64,000 nucleotides of DNA from Lepisosteus oculatus (GCF_040954835.1 NC_090704.1:44706979-44770978), one strand, 5' to 3'. Positions 23,384 through 35,359 are shown, counted from the first letter of the stretch. Translations and numbers: made by a program. The notes: generated by a model from the letters alone, not told the origin.

Positions 23384-23600
23384 AAGATTAGATCACTTTA
23401 TTAGCCCTATACAATTTCGTGCATTAGGAATTTGTCTTTTCACATACCCCAGCTTGCTCTCCCTGAGGCACACAGACAGGGAGAGAAGCTGGGGGTCAGA
23501 GCGCAGGGTCAGACATTTCTACAGCGCCCCTAGAAGACTTGGGGTTAAGGGCCTCGCTCAGGGGTCCTTTGTGGCCTAGGGCTGCGTGGTCATGTTGGAT
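23384..23600 (-). mobile_element. tRNA-derived SINE, family A
   Basis: The segment ttattagccctatacaattt, gcattaggaatttgtctttt and cacataccccagcttgctct is nearly identical to the fuller copy at 59434-59718. The part toward 23600 (gggcctcgctcaggggtcc) matches the middle of the element. The tRNA-like head is missing. Confidence 0.75.
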
Positions 23601-25339
23601 CTGTCATGCCTTACTGGATGTCGGTATTGGCCAACTGTGAGAGAGCATGTGTGAGCTGTGGGGAGCACTCCAGTATCTGACTGTGAGTCCGAATCGCTAG
23701 GGGTGGCCCCTGCTCGCTGAGAGCTGGCTGACGGAAGAGCTTTGTCTTGTTAGAGTTGAGCTTTAATCCCATTTTTCTCGTCTGTCTCAGGAAAGACAGA
23801 TTGTCTCTCTGGAAGGGGCGTGGGTGCACTGGAGCTGGATGGTGACAAAGTGGGGCTGGGCTTTGTTCTGGATTGGAGTCAGCCAGAGTTCAGTACTTTA
23901 CCTTGCATATGGCAATAAGATCTACTTGAAACAAGCTTTTTAGTTGTCAGGTGTAACATTAAGGGAAGGAAAAATGAGACTTCTAAAGATTTCTAAGTGC
24001 AGGGTGTTCAATTACCTATTGTATTAGTGTCAAGTATTAGCAAAACTGATTGACAGAGGCCTTTATTTTTGAAGAGCAGAATATATTCAAAGCGAATGTC
24101 TGCCTTTTAAATGATTAAAAATACTGAAATGTGTGCATTTCTAATGACTAGAAACGCCGTCACATCGTTCATGGCTATAACTCCAAAAATGCTCTCAGGT
24201 GTGTTGATATTGAATGTTTTTGAATAAAGCAAAGAACACGTAGGCTTTAGCAACACCTTGAGCCTGTTCTTCCTTTTTACAAAACACCAAGTTAACTGAA
24301 GTTAGTCTTTTTTTATTTTAAGGCTATTGTTTTTATTTGTGTGTGTGGAGATGTTTAACTGATGTCTGTTGACTATTGCTAGAATGTGTTGGCCACCCGC
24401 CATTTACCACATCAGAATAGATAAATAATGATCTACTTAGTGTACAAAGTGTGGTATCTTGTGGACACATCGCCTCAAAACAACACCCCACAGTGCTGCA
24501 GGACCACTGTGGTCTTTGTGTACCACATGCCCAATCTGATTTGCGCAAGTCACCACATAAGCAGTTAATAGCCTGTTCGCAAGAGCAGAGACTCTTCTTG
24601 GTAAACACTGATCTTTGCAAACCACTGTTCTGTTTCTGAGAGGCCTCAGCCCCGCTGCAGCTCTGAAAACAGTGTGAGCTCTTTATTCCTGGCTAATTGA
24701 ACTGAACTCCTACATAGTCACAGTTCATAACTTTACTGAATATAACCTTATAATCTCACGGGTTTTGTGTTTCTATGCCAGATAATCACTGAAATAAATT
24801 AGATGTCCTGGAGCAAATGGAGAACGTGAAAGAGGAATTAACCCAACGCTTTGGTTAGTAGCTGCTTTCCTTTTGGTTGAATTGCTAAAGAAAGCTCAGG
24901 CATTTTAGCGTTTTGAATTTCAAAAATTTTCCCTGGGGACATTTAGAGGAAATGGCATTGGTGAAGGGGGTGTGTACAAAAATATGTAAAAAACACAATC
25001 TGAATCCATAAGGGCTCTTGTGAAAAATGTGAAGTTGTTTTCTCTGCAAATGCTTTTATGGAAAATATAAAAACATGAAATAAGAAATGGTGAAAAATGA
25101 CAAAGTGCTGCAATGGTATCAAGGTATGTAAAGTGTAGGTATTGAACTAGAAATGGTGTTCTCCTGCCAACCTGAATATTCAAGTTGTCCTTCTTAGGAA
25201 ATCTATAGTGTGCACAGCAGAGTTAGCATTGCTTGGAGAACTGATGCAGCTATCAATACGATTCTACTCATCATGTTTGGACTGGTCATAATCGGTTCAG
25301 GGAAGGGTGACCTGGTACGTTCCTGGTCTAAAATAAAAA

Positions 25340-25810
25340 AAACGTCCTAGTCTGAAAGAACTGTCTTTCTCAGTCCAGATTGGATAATGCTGTGAGACAA
25401 CCTCATTCAAATACTCAGAATCCTCAAAGGCAGTCTGATAACGTCTTCTTCAGCCCCAAAAGGGAAACGGGACCCAGAGGGACACCCGTGAGAACTACAC
25501 AACTGAGCCTTTAAAACTGAGAACAGGAGCCACTACCTGCCACAAAGGGTGGTGGGAGTGTGGAACAAGCTGCTCAGCCAGGTTGTGGGAGTCCATATCC
25601 TTCATCCACGGCTGGCTGGTATCCTGGGATCAATTTACTACCAAACGGGCTGGGGCCGGCACCCTCAGAGTCCCCTTGCCTGTGACAGCATGGCGGGCTT
25701 GCAGATGTCCCAACGCAGTCCAGATGTTTGTGTGTCACTGTCAGTCCAGCAGCTGTGTGCCGTGGCCGCCTGCGGTCCTGAATGGGCTCGCTGTGACCTG
25801 TGACCTTTGA
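25340..25810 (+). repeat. Dispersed repeat B, forward copy
   Basis: It contains cctcattcaaatactcagaa, gggacccagagggacac, tttaaaactgagaacaggag and gggagtgtggaacaagctg, and shares the last phrase with the reverse copy near 7000. The phrase order is that of a common fish interspersed repeat. I cannot name the family with certainty. Confidence 0.5.
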
Positions 25811-26651
25811 CCTCTTCCCAGACCAGGGACCATAGATAGAAACTAAGCGCTGCCGTGTTTGTTGAGATGTTTCTGGAAGTGGCCTGGCTTTCCGTCCTTC
25901 AGGAAATCACCACTGTTGTGCCTGGAAAGTCCCACCCACAAGGCACCCCGGCCAGTTTTTCCCCTCCACTGCCATCAGATAAGTCAGCAGTGTTTGTTCC
26001 CTCAAGAATGCTGGGTAGGAAACGGTAGTAAAGCTACATTAAGATACAAGGTAGGAGAAAGCTTGGGGTGTCACAGTGCTGTAGGTCTGAAGTTGAAGCA
26101 GGGTTTTGGTTAAAAAACACTTCTTTGTCTAAAAAAAAAGTGGAAATGAAGTTGTAAAGCTCAACCAATCGTAATTACCCTGGGAATTAGTGGATATTTC
26201 TGGTAACATCCCAGGATAACTGATCAGCACTCTGAGCTGCTGAGACAGTGAGAGTGACAGTGAGACAGTGATGTGATTTAGACTCATTTCTAACCTGTCT
26301 TCTATCCAAAAAGAAAAGCTGATGTGCTTCAGGATCCTTTCTAGTTTTTTATGAGTGGTTGAAAGGTTGGAGTCACTATTACTGCCGATTCCAAATCCAT
26401 TGATTAAAGCACTAATTAAACAGCAATGAAAATAATCTAATTGAACATGAGAAAATACATTCAAAACAATAAATTGGTCTTACTCGTAATGCCATGAAGC
26501 TGCTGTATTTGTGCAGTGCAGAACAAATGCTTCAGATCCGTTCCACTTTTTTTACACAATTCATGTGTTGTATTGGTTTCCTTCAAAGTGTGATCATGAG
26601 TGCAGCTTCTAGGTTAAACTGCATAACAGGATTGGACACATCAAGGATGCA

Positions 26652-26657
26652 TTTATT
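26652..26657 (-). promoter_or_regulatory. Candidate poly(A) signal of the CD7-like gene
   Basis: The complement reads AATAAA, about 410 bases after the CD7-like stop codon on the minus strand. It gives a 3' UTR of ordinary length. No competing closer signal stands out. Confidence 0.45.
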
Positions 26658-27068
26658 CCTCATTCACATTTCTGCAGTTTTCAGGAGCGACAGCTTTGTC
26701 TCTTAAATTAAAACATAATATCAAGTTCTATCAGAGCCATTTATCAATGTATAATCATGCAGATTCTGATTCAAATGGCTTCTTGTTACATCTGGGCAAA
26801 AAATTAATTAGCTGCACATCAATAAGCATGGCTACATTCATTGGCATGTTGTTGGCTGTTAGCACTGGGAAGTAACTTCAGTAAGGCAGAGATCAAAGAT
26901 AACGTCGGAAAATGCTGATCAGCAATTACTTTAAATATTACAACGATTTCGACTGCATTTCCATTCCATCTCCATCTCCGGCTCCGTGAGCAGGCAGCGG
27001 ATGAACGGCCGTCTGTTCCGTGCGTGCCTGGACCGGCAGGCGGCTTGGGAAAGACTCGCCCCGCCCCG

Positions 27069-27290
27069 TCAGTCCTTGCTGTCCGCGGGGACGTGGCTGG
27101 GGCTGACGTAGTAGTTCTCGTGCGGCGGCGGCCGCGCGTGGGGGTTAACGTAGACCGAGGTGTCGGTTTCCTGCAGGAGGCTGCTGTCCGGAAAGCTGCA
27201 GGGGGCCCTCCTGCGGGGAGACTTCGCCCCGCTCATCTCCTCGTAGATGGGGACGGGGGCTCGCGGCTTTGAGCGGCAGCACTGCTTGCC
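27069..27290 (-). CDS. cd7: CD7-like exon 5: cytoplasmic tail
   Basis: 222 nt with acceptor TGTGCCGCAG, phase 0, ending at TGA. It begins GKQCCRSKPRAPVPIYEEM, closely placed like the YEDM of CD7 after its membrane segment. It continues to DTSVYVNPHARPP and ENYYVSPSHVP. Four tyrosines are present, at 309, 340, 353 and 354. Confidence 0.82.
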   Translation of the reverse strand, partial: GKQCCRSKPRAPVPIYEEMSGAKSPRRRAPCSFPDSSLLQETDTSVYVNPHARPPPHENYYVSPSHVPADSKD

Positions 27291-30200
27291 CTGCGGCACA
27301 GAGAGACCACCAAACCGCATCAGCTCGCCCTTCGGGGGGCACCGCGGGTGAACTTGACTCCTGCCTCGGGCTGTGCTTAGACCAGGCTTCCCTGTCCGTG
27401 GCAGAGCTGCTGTCCAGGACCGCAGCAGTTGTTTTTTAGCTGGGGCCCGAGTGCCAGATGCGGCTAAACTACTCGAATGAACTTAAAATATGGAAAGCAA
27501 TGCACGAAGGAAGCATCGTTATGGATTTACAAAATGCAGTGTGAGCGTTGGTAATATACGTCGATATTCTCATAGCTAAAGCCTTCTAAGTAAGTTGCAT
27601 GAACAATTAAAAAAAACGGACAGTCAGCCATTCTACATATGACTTCTGGAAAATCAGAACACAAGAGCTGCCCCAAAAGCTGGAGAGAGAATCGTGTTGT
27701 ACTCGGCGTGCTATTTGTGCATCTGCGTCCTTATAAAAACACGTCTATATGCACAGATAGTCTGCCCCAATAAAGAAACACATTTTGTTTAAATTGTTTT
27801 TTACAATCAGGGACGTTCCAAGTCAGTGGTTCTCATTTCCCCAGCATGGCATTTGCTGGCTGAGCTCTGTTACCTAATTAATCACTTAAACGGGTTAATC
27901 TGAAGTCTTCGCTGGGTTTCAGTTCTTAAACGCGCTGGATAGGGGCGGGAGATGATACTGTCAACTATTGCAACTCTTTCACTTCAAATCCCTGCTAATT
28001 TGACCTTGGAAAGGTTTCAGTTGCAGACTGTGGTGCGTTGGCTCGATTTAGAAGCCCGAGAGCTGAGCTGGAATGACACTAGAATCGGGAAGCCCCCTTC
28101 TAGCCGAAAGAAATCGAATCTAACGGTTCAGTTGCCTTCTTATGAGCACACGTCGGCCAAGACCAGACAGATGAAACGTCCAGGACTCTCTGCTGCTCGC
28201 GCGCAGTGTCCAGTCAGCCGGGGGTACTCACATAATGTGCTCCGAACAGCACGGCGACGATGAGCAGGAGCAGCGCCATGCCTCCGGAGATGGCGTAGAG
28301 CAGAGGCGGGTAACTGGAACAGCTGCAGACGGGCTCTGCAGAAACACAGCGGGACGTCCTTGACCACAGCTTGCATGGGAGACGCAAAGTGCCCGCGCCA
28401 AGGGGCTCCTGGGCCTGCCATCACAAGGCACCAGCGTGCTGCAGGAGCCCAGAGGAGCTGTGAGCCTCCGCGAGCTTGGCCACTGCCTCGCCACAGAGCG
28501 GAGGAGGTGCCCGGAGCCGGCGAATCCCTGCCTCAGGTCCCTGTCTAGGCACAGACACTGCTGCCACAGGGAGTCGTGTTAAACTGGAAACTGACCATGT
28601 CGTTTTCAGTCATGCTACCACAATCACTGGGAAAAATGCCAGCTTATTCCATAGCCTGGGCTGTTTCACTGAGGCGTAGCTGAAGATGGCTTTGCTCTTA
28701 TATCTTCTTAGGTACAATGGAAAATAGACACAGATACAAGGTACCAGACAGTGTTGAAGTCCCCATAGGGAGCAAGGTCTTGTTTATAAAGTCCATGCTG
28801 TACTCGTGAGGGTAACACTGTCACAGCTGACTAATTCTTGTGGATATGCAAACAGTCCCCTGTGTTGATGAGACTCAAGGGTCTCCAGGATGAAGCTATT
28901 TTTTTATGATGGGAAGATCCATTTAATAAAAGGTTGTGCTCCGGCTGGCATACGGTTCTGCGAGTCGGGTTAGAGGTGAAAAGACAATGGGAGATTCACA
29001 TAAAGAATGAACGAGATCTGTTTTAGTGTTGTTTATCGGCTGTTGTATTATTTCTCTACAGCTGCTTGACGGATAGGCAGTATTCCATTGAATAGTAATA
29101 TTCAGTTTTGCACAGATGTGATGCCGAATTGACGTCAATCACTTTTGATTTCAAGGGAAACTTCTGTCTAAAAGATGCACTGTGATCAAGCCACATTAGA
29201 GACTTCTCCCTTTTGCTTAAGTAAATGTCACTAGCTGGTTTTTACAGTAGCTCTGGGTCTGAGGACCATGGCAGCCTCTGTAATGGAGGTTAAAACAGCC
29301 AAAAGCTTTTGCAATGTTGCTTGCTAGCGTGCCGCTTTAAATTATGATGAGGAATTCAGCAAGTCATAGTCATTTGAGGAAGTGCCAACACAGCCCTGTC
29401 AGATTCCCTGCTTTGAGGGTGAAGCCCTCTTTATAAGGGGGATACGTTACACAGCAATGAAAGAGCACTTGCACGCTCAGTCATGCAAAAATTCAGCCAC
29501 TATAATTACAACTCATAATGACAGGGAAGAAGATTTATGGGGTGGCTGTGGCTTTCTTTTAAGCATGAAACCTGACTTCCAGCGCTCGTGGTGGGAGCTG
29601 GACAGATGATGCAAGCCCAGTTCCTGTCTCTGAACCACACGCGCCGCACTCAGGAAGCTCCAGAAAGGGGACTGACTCCATTGTTTATTGGACCTCGGCC
29701 CTCCTTCCTCCTTGGCCATGAAAACTGTTTTGTACCTGCAATTCGGGGCACATGCCTGCATTGGAGCTCCTGAGAAGCAGTCTCGTACCCCTTGAAGTTT
29801 AGACGGAAACTGGAAAACTCACTTCCTTCCTGTCCAAAGGTTCAGTCCCTGCTGCTGCTCTGAACTTCAATCTTATTGTACAGCTGTGGTCTGACCAAGA
29901 CACTAACTTGGGACAAATAGGGTCAAAATTTTAGAGGAACTGAAGCTATTTTTGTGTCTTAAAACACAATGTGGTTTTGAAGTCGTGAAGAAGACTTGCC
30001 TAAAAGACGTGGAAGGAAGAAATGCAAAAACTATGTTTTTCAGCGTTAAAGAAGCTACTTCTACATGAAATAACCCCAGGAATCTAAACGGGTGATTTTC
30101 CACAGTTGTCTTTTTTCCAGTACTAAAAATACTCCCCATTTGACAAGAGCAACAATGCAAATTCTAGTAAGAGATGCTACAGTATGCTATGTAGGAAAGG

Positions 30201-33200
30201 CTGAACTAGAGTAGAGCAGAAGGCTTCAAACATGCTCTGAACATTTTCGACCTACCTTGCACAGAGATAAAGTAAGTTCTCCTCCCTAGAATGCGCTTGT
30301 TCTCTTGCTTGCCAGGACGCAGCAGCTCACAGCTGTACAAAGCACTTTCATTGCGCTGCAGGTTACTAATAGTGAGCTTATAGGTCTGGGTACTGAGCTC
30401 TCTTTCGAACTGAAGGCGACTCTGGTGCAGTCCATTATGTCCATTATGCCTCTGTTCTCTGGAGTGGTACAGCACCTCCACCTCAGCCCCTGTCCTCTTT
30501 CTTTTTAAGCAGAAGCCATCCATAAAGCTGTCTGTGCCTTCAGCAGGACAGGGGATCACAGCAGAGTCCCCTTCACGTGTCTGTAACGGCACTACTTCCA
30601 CAGAGGGCATTTCTTCTGAATAAGAGACAAGAGACACTGCTTACTACATGCCTGCTCTAAAAACCTTCTGCCACACATCTGCTCTAGACCTTTGCCGCAC
30701 AACAGCTCTAGAACCGTGTTGCATGCTGCTCTAGAACCGTGCTGCCTGTCTGCCCCAGAGCCTTGGCGGCTCCCGTCAGCTTTCGTTTACAGCAATCAAG
30801 TTGCGTGACGGATAAAAACAGCAAGAGAACACAAACGTGATTTTCAGGTTAAAACCATCACGTCTCCGTAAGTCATGAGCATAAAGCCCTCGGCTGTACA
30901 GTAACAGAACCAGAGCCTGCAAGACTGCTGTAAACCATAAGGAGAAAAACAAGATAGTGTGTTTTGTGACTGGATTTATTGAGACCTGGTGTTTAAAAGG
31001 CATGACTCCCGTTTAGCAGTAGATCTGAAACGTACGTATCGGTGAGAGAAGACAATTAGAAAGCTGCATGTTAGGTCAAAGCATGTCAAGGGTCTTCAGT
31101 ATTAATTTAGGGGATGGATGTGGGACTTTGACAAAACGGGGGTGGAGGGGGGGAACTGTAGCCTTTTTCCTCATCCCCAGCCGACCCACCGGAGCGTCCT
31201 CTCAGAGCGGAGTCGCGATCCGATACCGCAGTCCCGGGGTCAGGGATCACAGCTGCCTGCAGTCCGCCAGCCGGCACTTCCCCCACGCCAGCGGCCAGAA
31301 AGAGGGGGCGTGGGGGACCCCCCCGATCGCCTACCTGCTCTTTCCACGAAGACGAAAAAGTCCCTCTCCCCCGAGACGTGCCGGTCCAGGGGGCTCCCTT
31401 CGTAGATGAACTCGCAGTGGTACAGGCCGGTGTCCCCGTGCTGCAGCAGGGAAATGGTCACGTTCAGCTCGTTCTCCCTGGGCTCCCCCTCCAGCTGCAG
31501 GCGGTCCCTGAACGAGGGGCTGACCGTCCGGTCCCGGGCGCCGGAGCGCAGGAAGAGCACTTCCTTCTCCGGGTTCTGGCACTTCTTCCGCAGGTAGAAA
31601 CCGATGGAGGAGGTGCTCCTGTCCTGGGACAAACAGGAGATCTGCACGGAGCCCCCCTCTTGCCTTTTGAGGTACACCACGTCTGACAGCACCCCCAGGT
31701 CTGAAAGAGAGGGCAGGAAGAAGCAGACAAGGCAGCAAGCCACAGCAACGAAGGCAGGCGAAGACTTCGGGATCTTCGCTGGGTCTTTTATTGTTTTAAC
31801 TCAACATCTGGGACTCCTGGTAACCTTGTTCATGAGAAAGCAGTAAGAAACACGAAGACTGTAGTAGAGAAATGAACCACTGACAGAATTCTAATATCAT
31901 ACCATCTGTTTCCACAGGATATAAGAAGTCAGGAAGGAGGATTATCATTTTCTACAGAGAACTTTTTTGGAGGGAAGGCTGACTGGTAATCTTTTTCTTA
32001 ATTTGACAGGCTCAATGTTACGCCTTATGAATCATGCATCTGTTTATCTACAAGGTTTCCCCTACAAAGTTCAAATGTAACTTTCTTCTGTCAGGGGCAG
32101 AATGTGGGGGACCTGTCTTCTTTTGACCCATATTTAGCATTTACTCATCCTCAATCTGCTGTATTGGAGGCCTGTGCTCTTGAATGTCACACCTTTGGTA
32201 CTCCCTCTGTTAAGGCAACAGCTGTGTTGATGCAGAACTACAGGGCCGTGGAGTCTGGGGTTAAGCCTCATTTTCTTATCGGCAACTGCTACATCTAAAT
32301 GTACAGCCATATCATAAAACCAGAAAGCAAATGTCGAACATCCATATGCTGGGCGCATCATCTCAAAAACCACTATCGTGTACTTGGCCATTTTTATTTT
32401 GCAGATTATAAAATATGCGCGACAACCTCACAACACGATCACTTGTCAAATCTAGTCAGCGCTGGTGTGGCTGCACAGTGCTTTTTCATTCATACACACG
32501 GAACACCTAGTTTACCCTGTCATCAAGAATGAATATAAGAGTTTTATTCCCCATTGAAAGATCAGTGCCTCACTGTCTTCAGAGATTGCGGGACACCATG
32601 TGTGCAGTCTTTGGAAGTTTGGAAGTTGTGACCCAAGCAGATCATGAGCCTCTACACAAGAACTGCCAGTAGGCAATGTAATAATTTACCCCCGCTCCCC
32701 CACAATACGAGCAAACCAAGGCTTAAACACGGGCAATGAAGGAAAGTGGGAAAACAGGCTCTACTGTACCTCCACGCTTTTGTCGACAGAAACAACAGAC
32801 CAGTGGAGACCCCGTAATCCGACAGAAATTAACGGACGTCTCCATTATTTTCCCCCATTATCAGCGGGCTGACAGAGAGGACACGCATCCTATTGGGGGG
32901 AAATGAGGGGACAGCTTGGGGAAGACAACGCAGTTCTCCCCCTCCCCCTCCGAGACCCCGCCGTCCCAGTCTGGGGAGCTTGCAGGGGACTTTACCGCAC
33001 GTTAAATGCCGATATTATCCGCTCCACGCTGCGGCCCTCCTCTGCCCTGGTTTCACATCAATGAGGGGCTACGCACGCGGCAGTCGCGCGCACCCAGTGA
33101 CCTAAATGCTCCCCAGCCAGCAATGTGCGATTCCCTCCAGCTCACCCATGTGGTTTTCATGCTCCTAGCCCAGAGTTAGTAACACCAGCCACCGGGCAGG

Positions 33201-34057
33201 ACAGCCTTGCTATTCCGCAGCAGTGTAGCCGGGGAACAAGCACAGCTCATCTTAGCTGTGCTGAATTCGAGAGCCCCAATTACGTTAAACGAGAGACAGC
33301 CCCTCAAACCCATTATCCGCGCTGTCGAGGTTCGTCGCGACAGGATATACGACTCGGTTCGTGCCTATGGAATAACTCTTTATAATTCTTTAAACCCAGG
33401 TTTCCGTTTCTTTTTATAGAAAGAGGTGACCTTGTCCTTTGTGAAACAGGCTCAGTTCTTGGAATTCAAGAGTTTGGGACCGACCCGTACGCGTCTGAAG
33501 CCGAACATAAACATAAATATTTTCGGCGATCCCGGAGTACAATTAAAACTGGAGCTGAGTCATTCCGTGAAAACAAAGAATATTACACCGTTAGAAGTCT
33601 GCTTTCTAAATCAATCCTCGCTTTCAGATTCGCCTTTTGGAACAGGTGTGTTTTAGTGTAGACGAGGAAACTGTTTGACCCAAATTTATTATTTAAGAGC
33701 ATTGTTTAAAACAAGCGCGCAACGAGTTTTAAATTCTGTAACACTTCCCAAGCCGTTTACCGTATAAAAATCTCAGTTACCGCTTAAACTTTCCTAACTG
33801 GGGAAAGAAAGAGGTTGCTACGAAAGCTACTAGTTACTTATCCTTCTACAAATGCTCAATTATTTCTTCAATTACGGGCAACAACACGGTAGATTGGCGA
33901 AAACAAGGTGAGTGAATTGATCTTGATGTATAATTATTGCATCCACGTTTCAGAAATAAGGCTCCTATACTAGCTTAAAAGTTGGACTAGAAAAACATGT
34001 CGACTTACCAACTGCGGCCGAAACGATAATCGGTATCAACCAGCCTGCATGAAGCAT
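27069..34057 (-). CDS. cd7: CD7-like receptor with two tandem IgV domains
   Basis: Type I membrane protein expected on lymphoid cells. Joined minus-strand exons 34057-34009, 31700-31335, 30615-30256, 28335-28232 and 27290-27069 give 1101 nt, 366 residues, and every junction keeps frame. Residues 1-16 form a signal peptide. V domain 1 is about 17-138 with Cys39 and Cys112. V domain 2 is about 139-258 with Cys161 and Cys234. The membrane segment is about 270-291, followed by a Cys-Cys pair (297-298) and a tail. Both V domains replace the usual core Trp with GFYLRK or GFCLKR; mammalian CD7 has GIYLRQ there. The tail has Tyr309 in YEEM (a PI3K SH2-type YxxM; CD7 has YEDM), Tyr340 in YVNP (Grb2-type YxN) and Tyr354 in YYVSP. 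Mammalian CD7 has one V domain, so the duplication is unusual. TNRC6C and CD7 are linked in human (17q25.3). The alternative is another CD7-related Ig receptor without strict orthology. Confidence 0.78.
28232..28335 (-). CDS. cd7: CD7-like exon 4: stalk and membrane segment
   Basis: 104 nt with acceptor GTTTCTGCAG and donor GTGAGT, phase 1 in and phase 0 out. It encodes EPVCSCSSYPP, then a hydrophobic run LLYAISGGMALLLLIVAVLF. The stalk is very short compared with the proline-rich repeat stalk of human CD7. The Cys pair (262, 264) could mediate dimerisation (inference). Confidence 0.8.
30256..30615 (-). CDS. cd7: CD7-like exon 3: V domain 2
   Basis: 360 nt, phase 1 to phase 1, acceptor TCTTATTCAG and donor GTAGGT. 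It contains EGDSAVIPC, GFCLKRKRTGAEVEVLY and YKLTISNLQRNESALYSC. The usual DxGxYxC is NESALYSC, so the aspartate of the domain's salt bridge is missing here. The similar exon length and the shared GF-LKR pattern suggest it arose by duplication of the V1 exon. Confidence 0.85.
31335..31700 (-). CDS. cd7: CD7-like exon 2: V domain 1
   Basis: 366 nt, phase 1 to phase 1, acceptor CTCTTTCAG and donor GTAGGC. It contains EGGSVQISC, GFYLRKKCQNPEKEVLFL, the ELNVTISLLQHGDTGLYHC signature (J-like strand FFVFVE) and one N-glycosylation site (NVT). Cys57 is extra and unpaired within the domain. GC content is high. Confidence 0.85.
34009..34057 (-). CDS. cd7: CD7-like exon 1: signal peptide
   Basis: The ATG at 34057 starts MLHAGWLIPIIVSAAV, a short hydrophobic leader, followed by donor GTAAGT-like GTAAGTCG in phase 1. 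Phase 1 matches the following V exon, as is standard for Ig-superfamily genes. The start is chosen because it gives a leader joined in frame to V1. Confidence 0.75.
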
Positions 34058-34259
34058 GATTGGTCCCTGTGACACTGTTTTTATTCCCGAATGGAACTCC
34101 TTAAGGAGAAGCACGTCACTTAGGCATAATGCACGGAAATGAAAATAATAATAATGCTAAATAAAGAGATACACTTTTTAAAATAAAGTACCAAAAGGAG
34201 AAATATCAAAGCAAAAAACAAAAAAGAACTAGACAAAACGATGTTGAAAACCTAACATT

Positions 34260-35050
34260 CACAGATGTCGCCTTTCTGGACAAGGATTGCTCTGAATGCG
34301 CAAATAAATAAAGACAATGATCGGAACTGAGATGATGCTTCTGCTTGACAGACAGCCCCGCCTCTTCTCCAGACTTCTTCCTAATGAGAAGATTTCAGGA
34401 CGCCGGGAATAAAATAAGCGGTACTCTAGCTCCCCGGGATCCATCGAATCGATTGGGATCGGTTCCGACGATTTCCGATTAGATTTTGGCACTGGGGAAA
34501 AGTTTTCCCTTGTTTTCCTTTTCTTTTTTTTCCTCTTGTTGGTTCTAACGCGGCGGTGCGCACACAGCCTGTGTAGATGTTTCAGCCTCTGCGCGTCGGC
34601 GGGTTCCAGAGACTCCCAGCCCGAGGGGAGCCCGTTGACTTACTGGAATCGCCAGCTGTGTGATTTTTCACCTTTTATCTTGCAGCTATGAATCTCGCGT
34701 CCGCGCGCAGAGGAGGAGGAGGAGGAGGGAGGAAATGTGAGCAGTTTCTTCTCACCCTGCTGAATTGGGCATCTCCGCTCGGCGACCCAGAAACCCTAAC
34801 CCAGCTCACGGCGTGACCCAGGAGGGCGCCTTTACTGCCAGAGCCACTGTCCCGCCAGAGGACGGCACAGAGGGGGCGCTCACCTGCCCCATCCTTCCCT
34901 AACGACAGCAGACCGACGTGAGACGGGTAAAATGACCTCCCGGTAGCTGCTGACGCGTGACTCCAGTCTGTCTCTGTAACTTCTGGAGCAAAGCGCGGCA
35001 CAGGGTTCACAAGTCACCGCGCGGTACCGTCGGTCCTGCCCACTGGACCA
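34260..35050. promoter_or_regulatory. CpG-rich region upstream of the CD7-like start
   Basis: A GC-rich stretch with several CG sites lies 0.2-1 kb upstream of the signal-peptide exon on the minus strand, flanked by AT-rich DNA (34100-34260). It is the best promoter candidate for the CD7-like gene. The open frame on its minus strand looks like chance. Confidence 0.35.
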
Positions 35051-35139
35051 AGGTAGTCAAGGCTGGCTAGCTGGCTAGGCGAAAGGGTCACACTTATTGC
35101 GTGCCTTTATTTTATTATGGTGTTTTGTAATTAATACCT

Positions 35140-35230
35140 TATGTGATCATAACGGAAAGGAAAGTCATCCTATTCATTCCTTTATTGCACATTAATAATA
35201 ATAATAATAAATGTAACTGTAGTGTTCGTG
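35140..35230. repeat. ATA/TAA microsatellite and flank
   Basis: An (ATA)n run of about 8 units lies near 35191-35212. It is simple sequence with no associated gene. Confidence 0.8.
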
Positions 35231-35344
35231 TGATGGTAGTTGATATTGCAGTTTCTTGACAGTTTATTACAGAACAGCCGCATTTACCACACAAGTTCTC
35301 ACTCACTTCCTGTCGTGTTCCTTCCTTCGACGTCTGCGTTTGTT

Positions 35345-35359
35345 CCACTAGAGGGCAGC
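35345..35359 (+). promoter_or_regulatory. Candidate CTCF site
   Basis: CCACTAGAGGGCAGC fits the CTCF core consensus CCASYAGRKGGCRSY at every position. It lies between the CD7-like and B7-like genes. Occupancy cannot be judged from sequence. Confidence 0.5.

Larger units (their letters stand above)
22516..26640. other. Intergenic region between TNRC6C and the CD7-like gene
   Basis: AT-rich sequence with the SINE at 23384-23600, a stretch at 23600-23880 of unknown type, and repeat B at 25340-25810. I found no exon with conserved sequence on either strand. The two flanking genes point toward each other here. Confidence 0.6.

Noticed and set aside
31331..31738. Alternative minus-strand frame over V domain 1 (ALSFRPGGAVRRGV...)
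   Set aside because: It is a shifted reading of the GC-rich V1 exon without cysteines in Ig spacing.
34675..35010. 111-codon minus-strand frame upstream of the CD7-like gene
   Set aside because: GC-rich, with a proline run from a GGA repeat and no recognisable domain. It is more likely promoter DNA.
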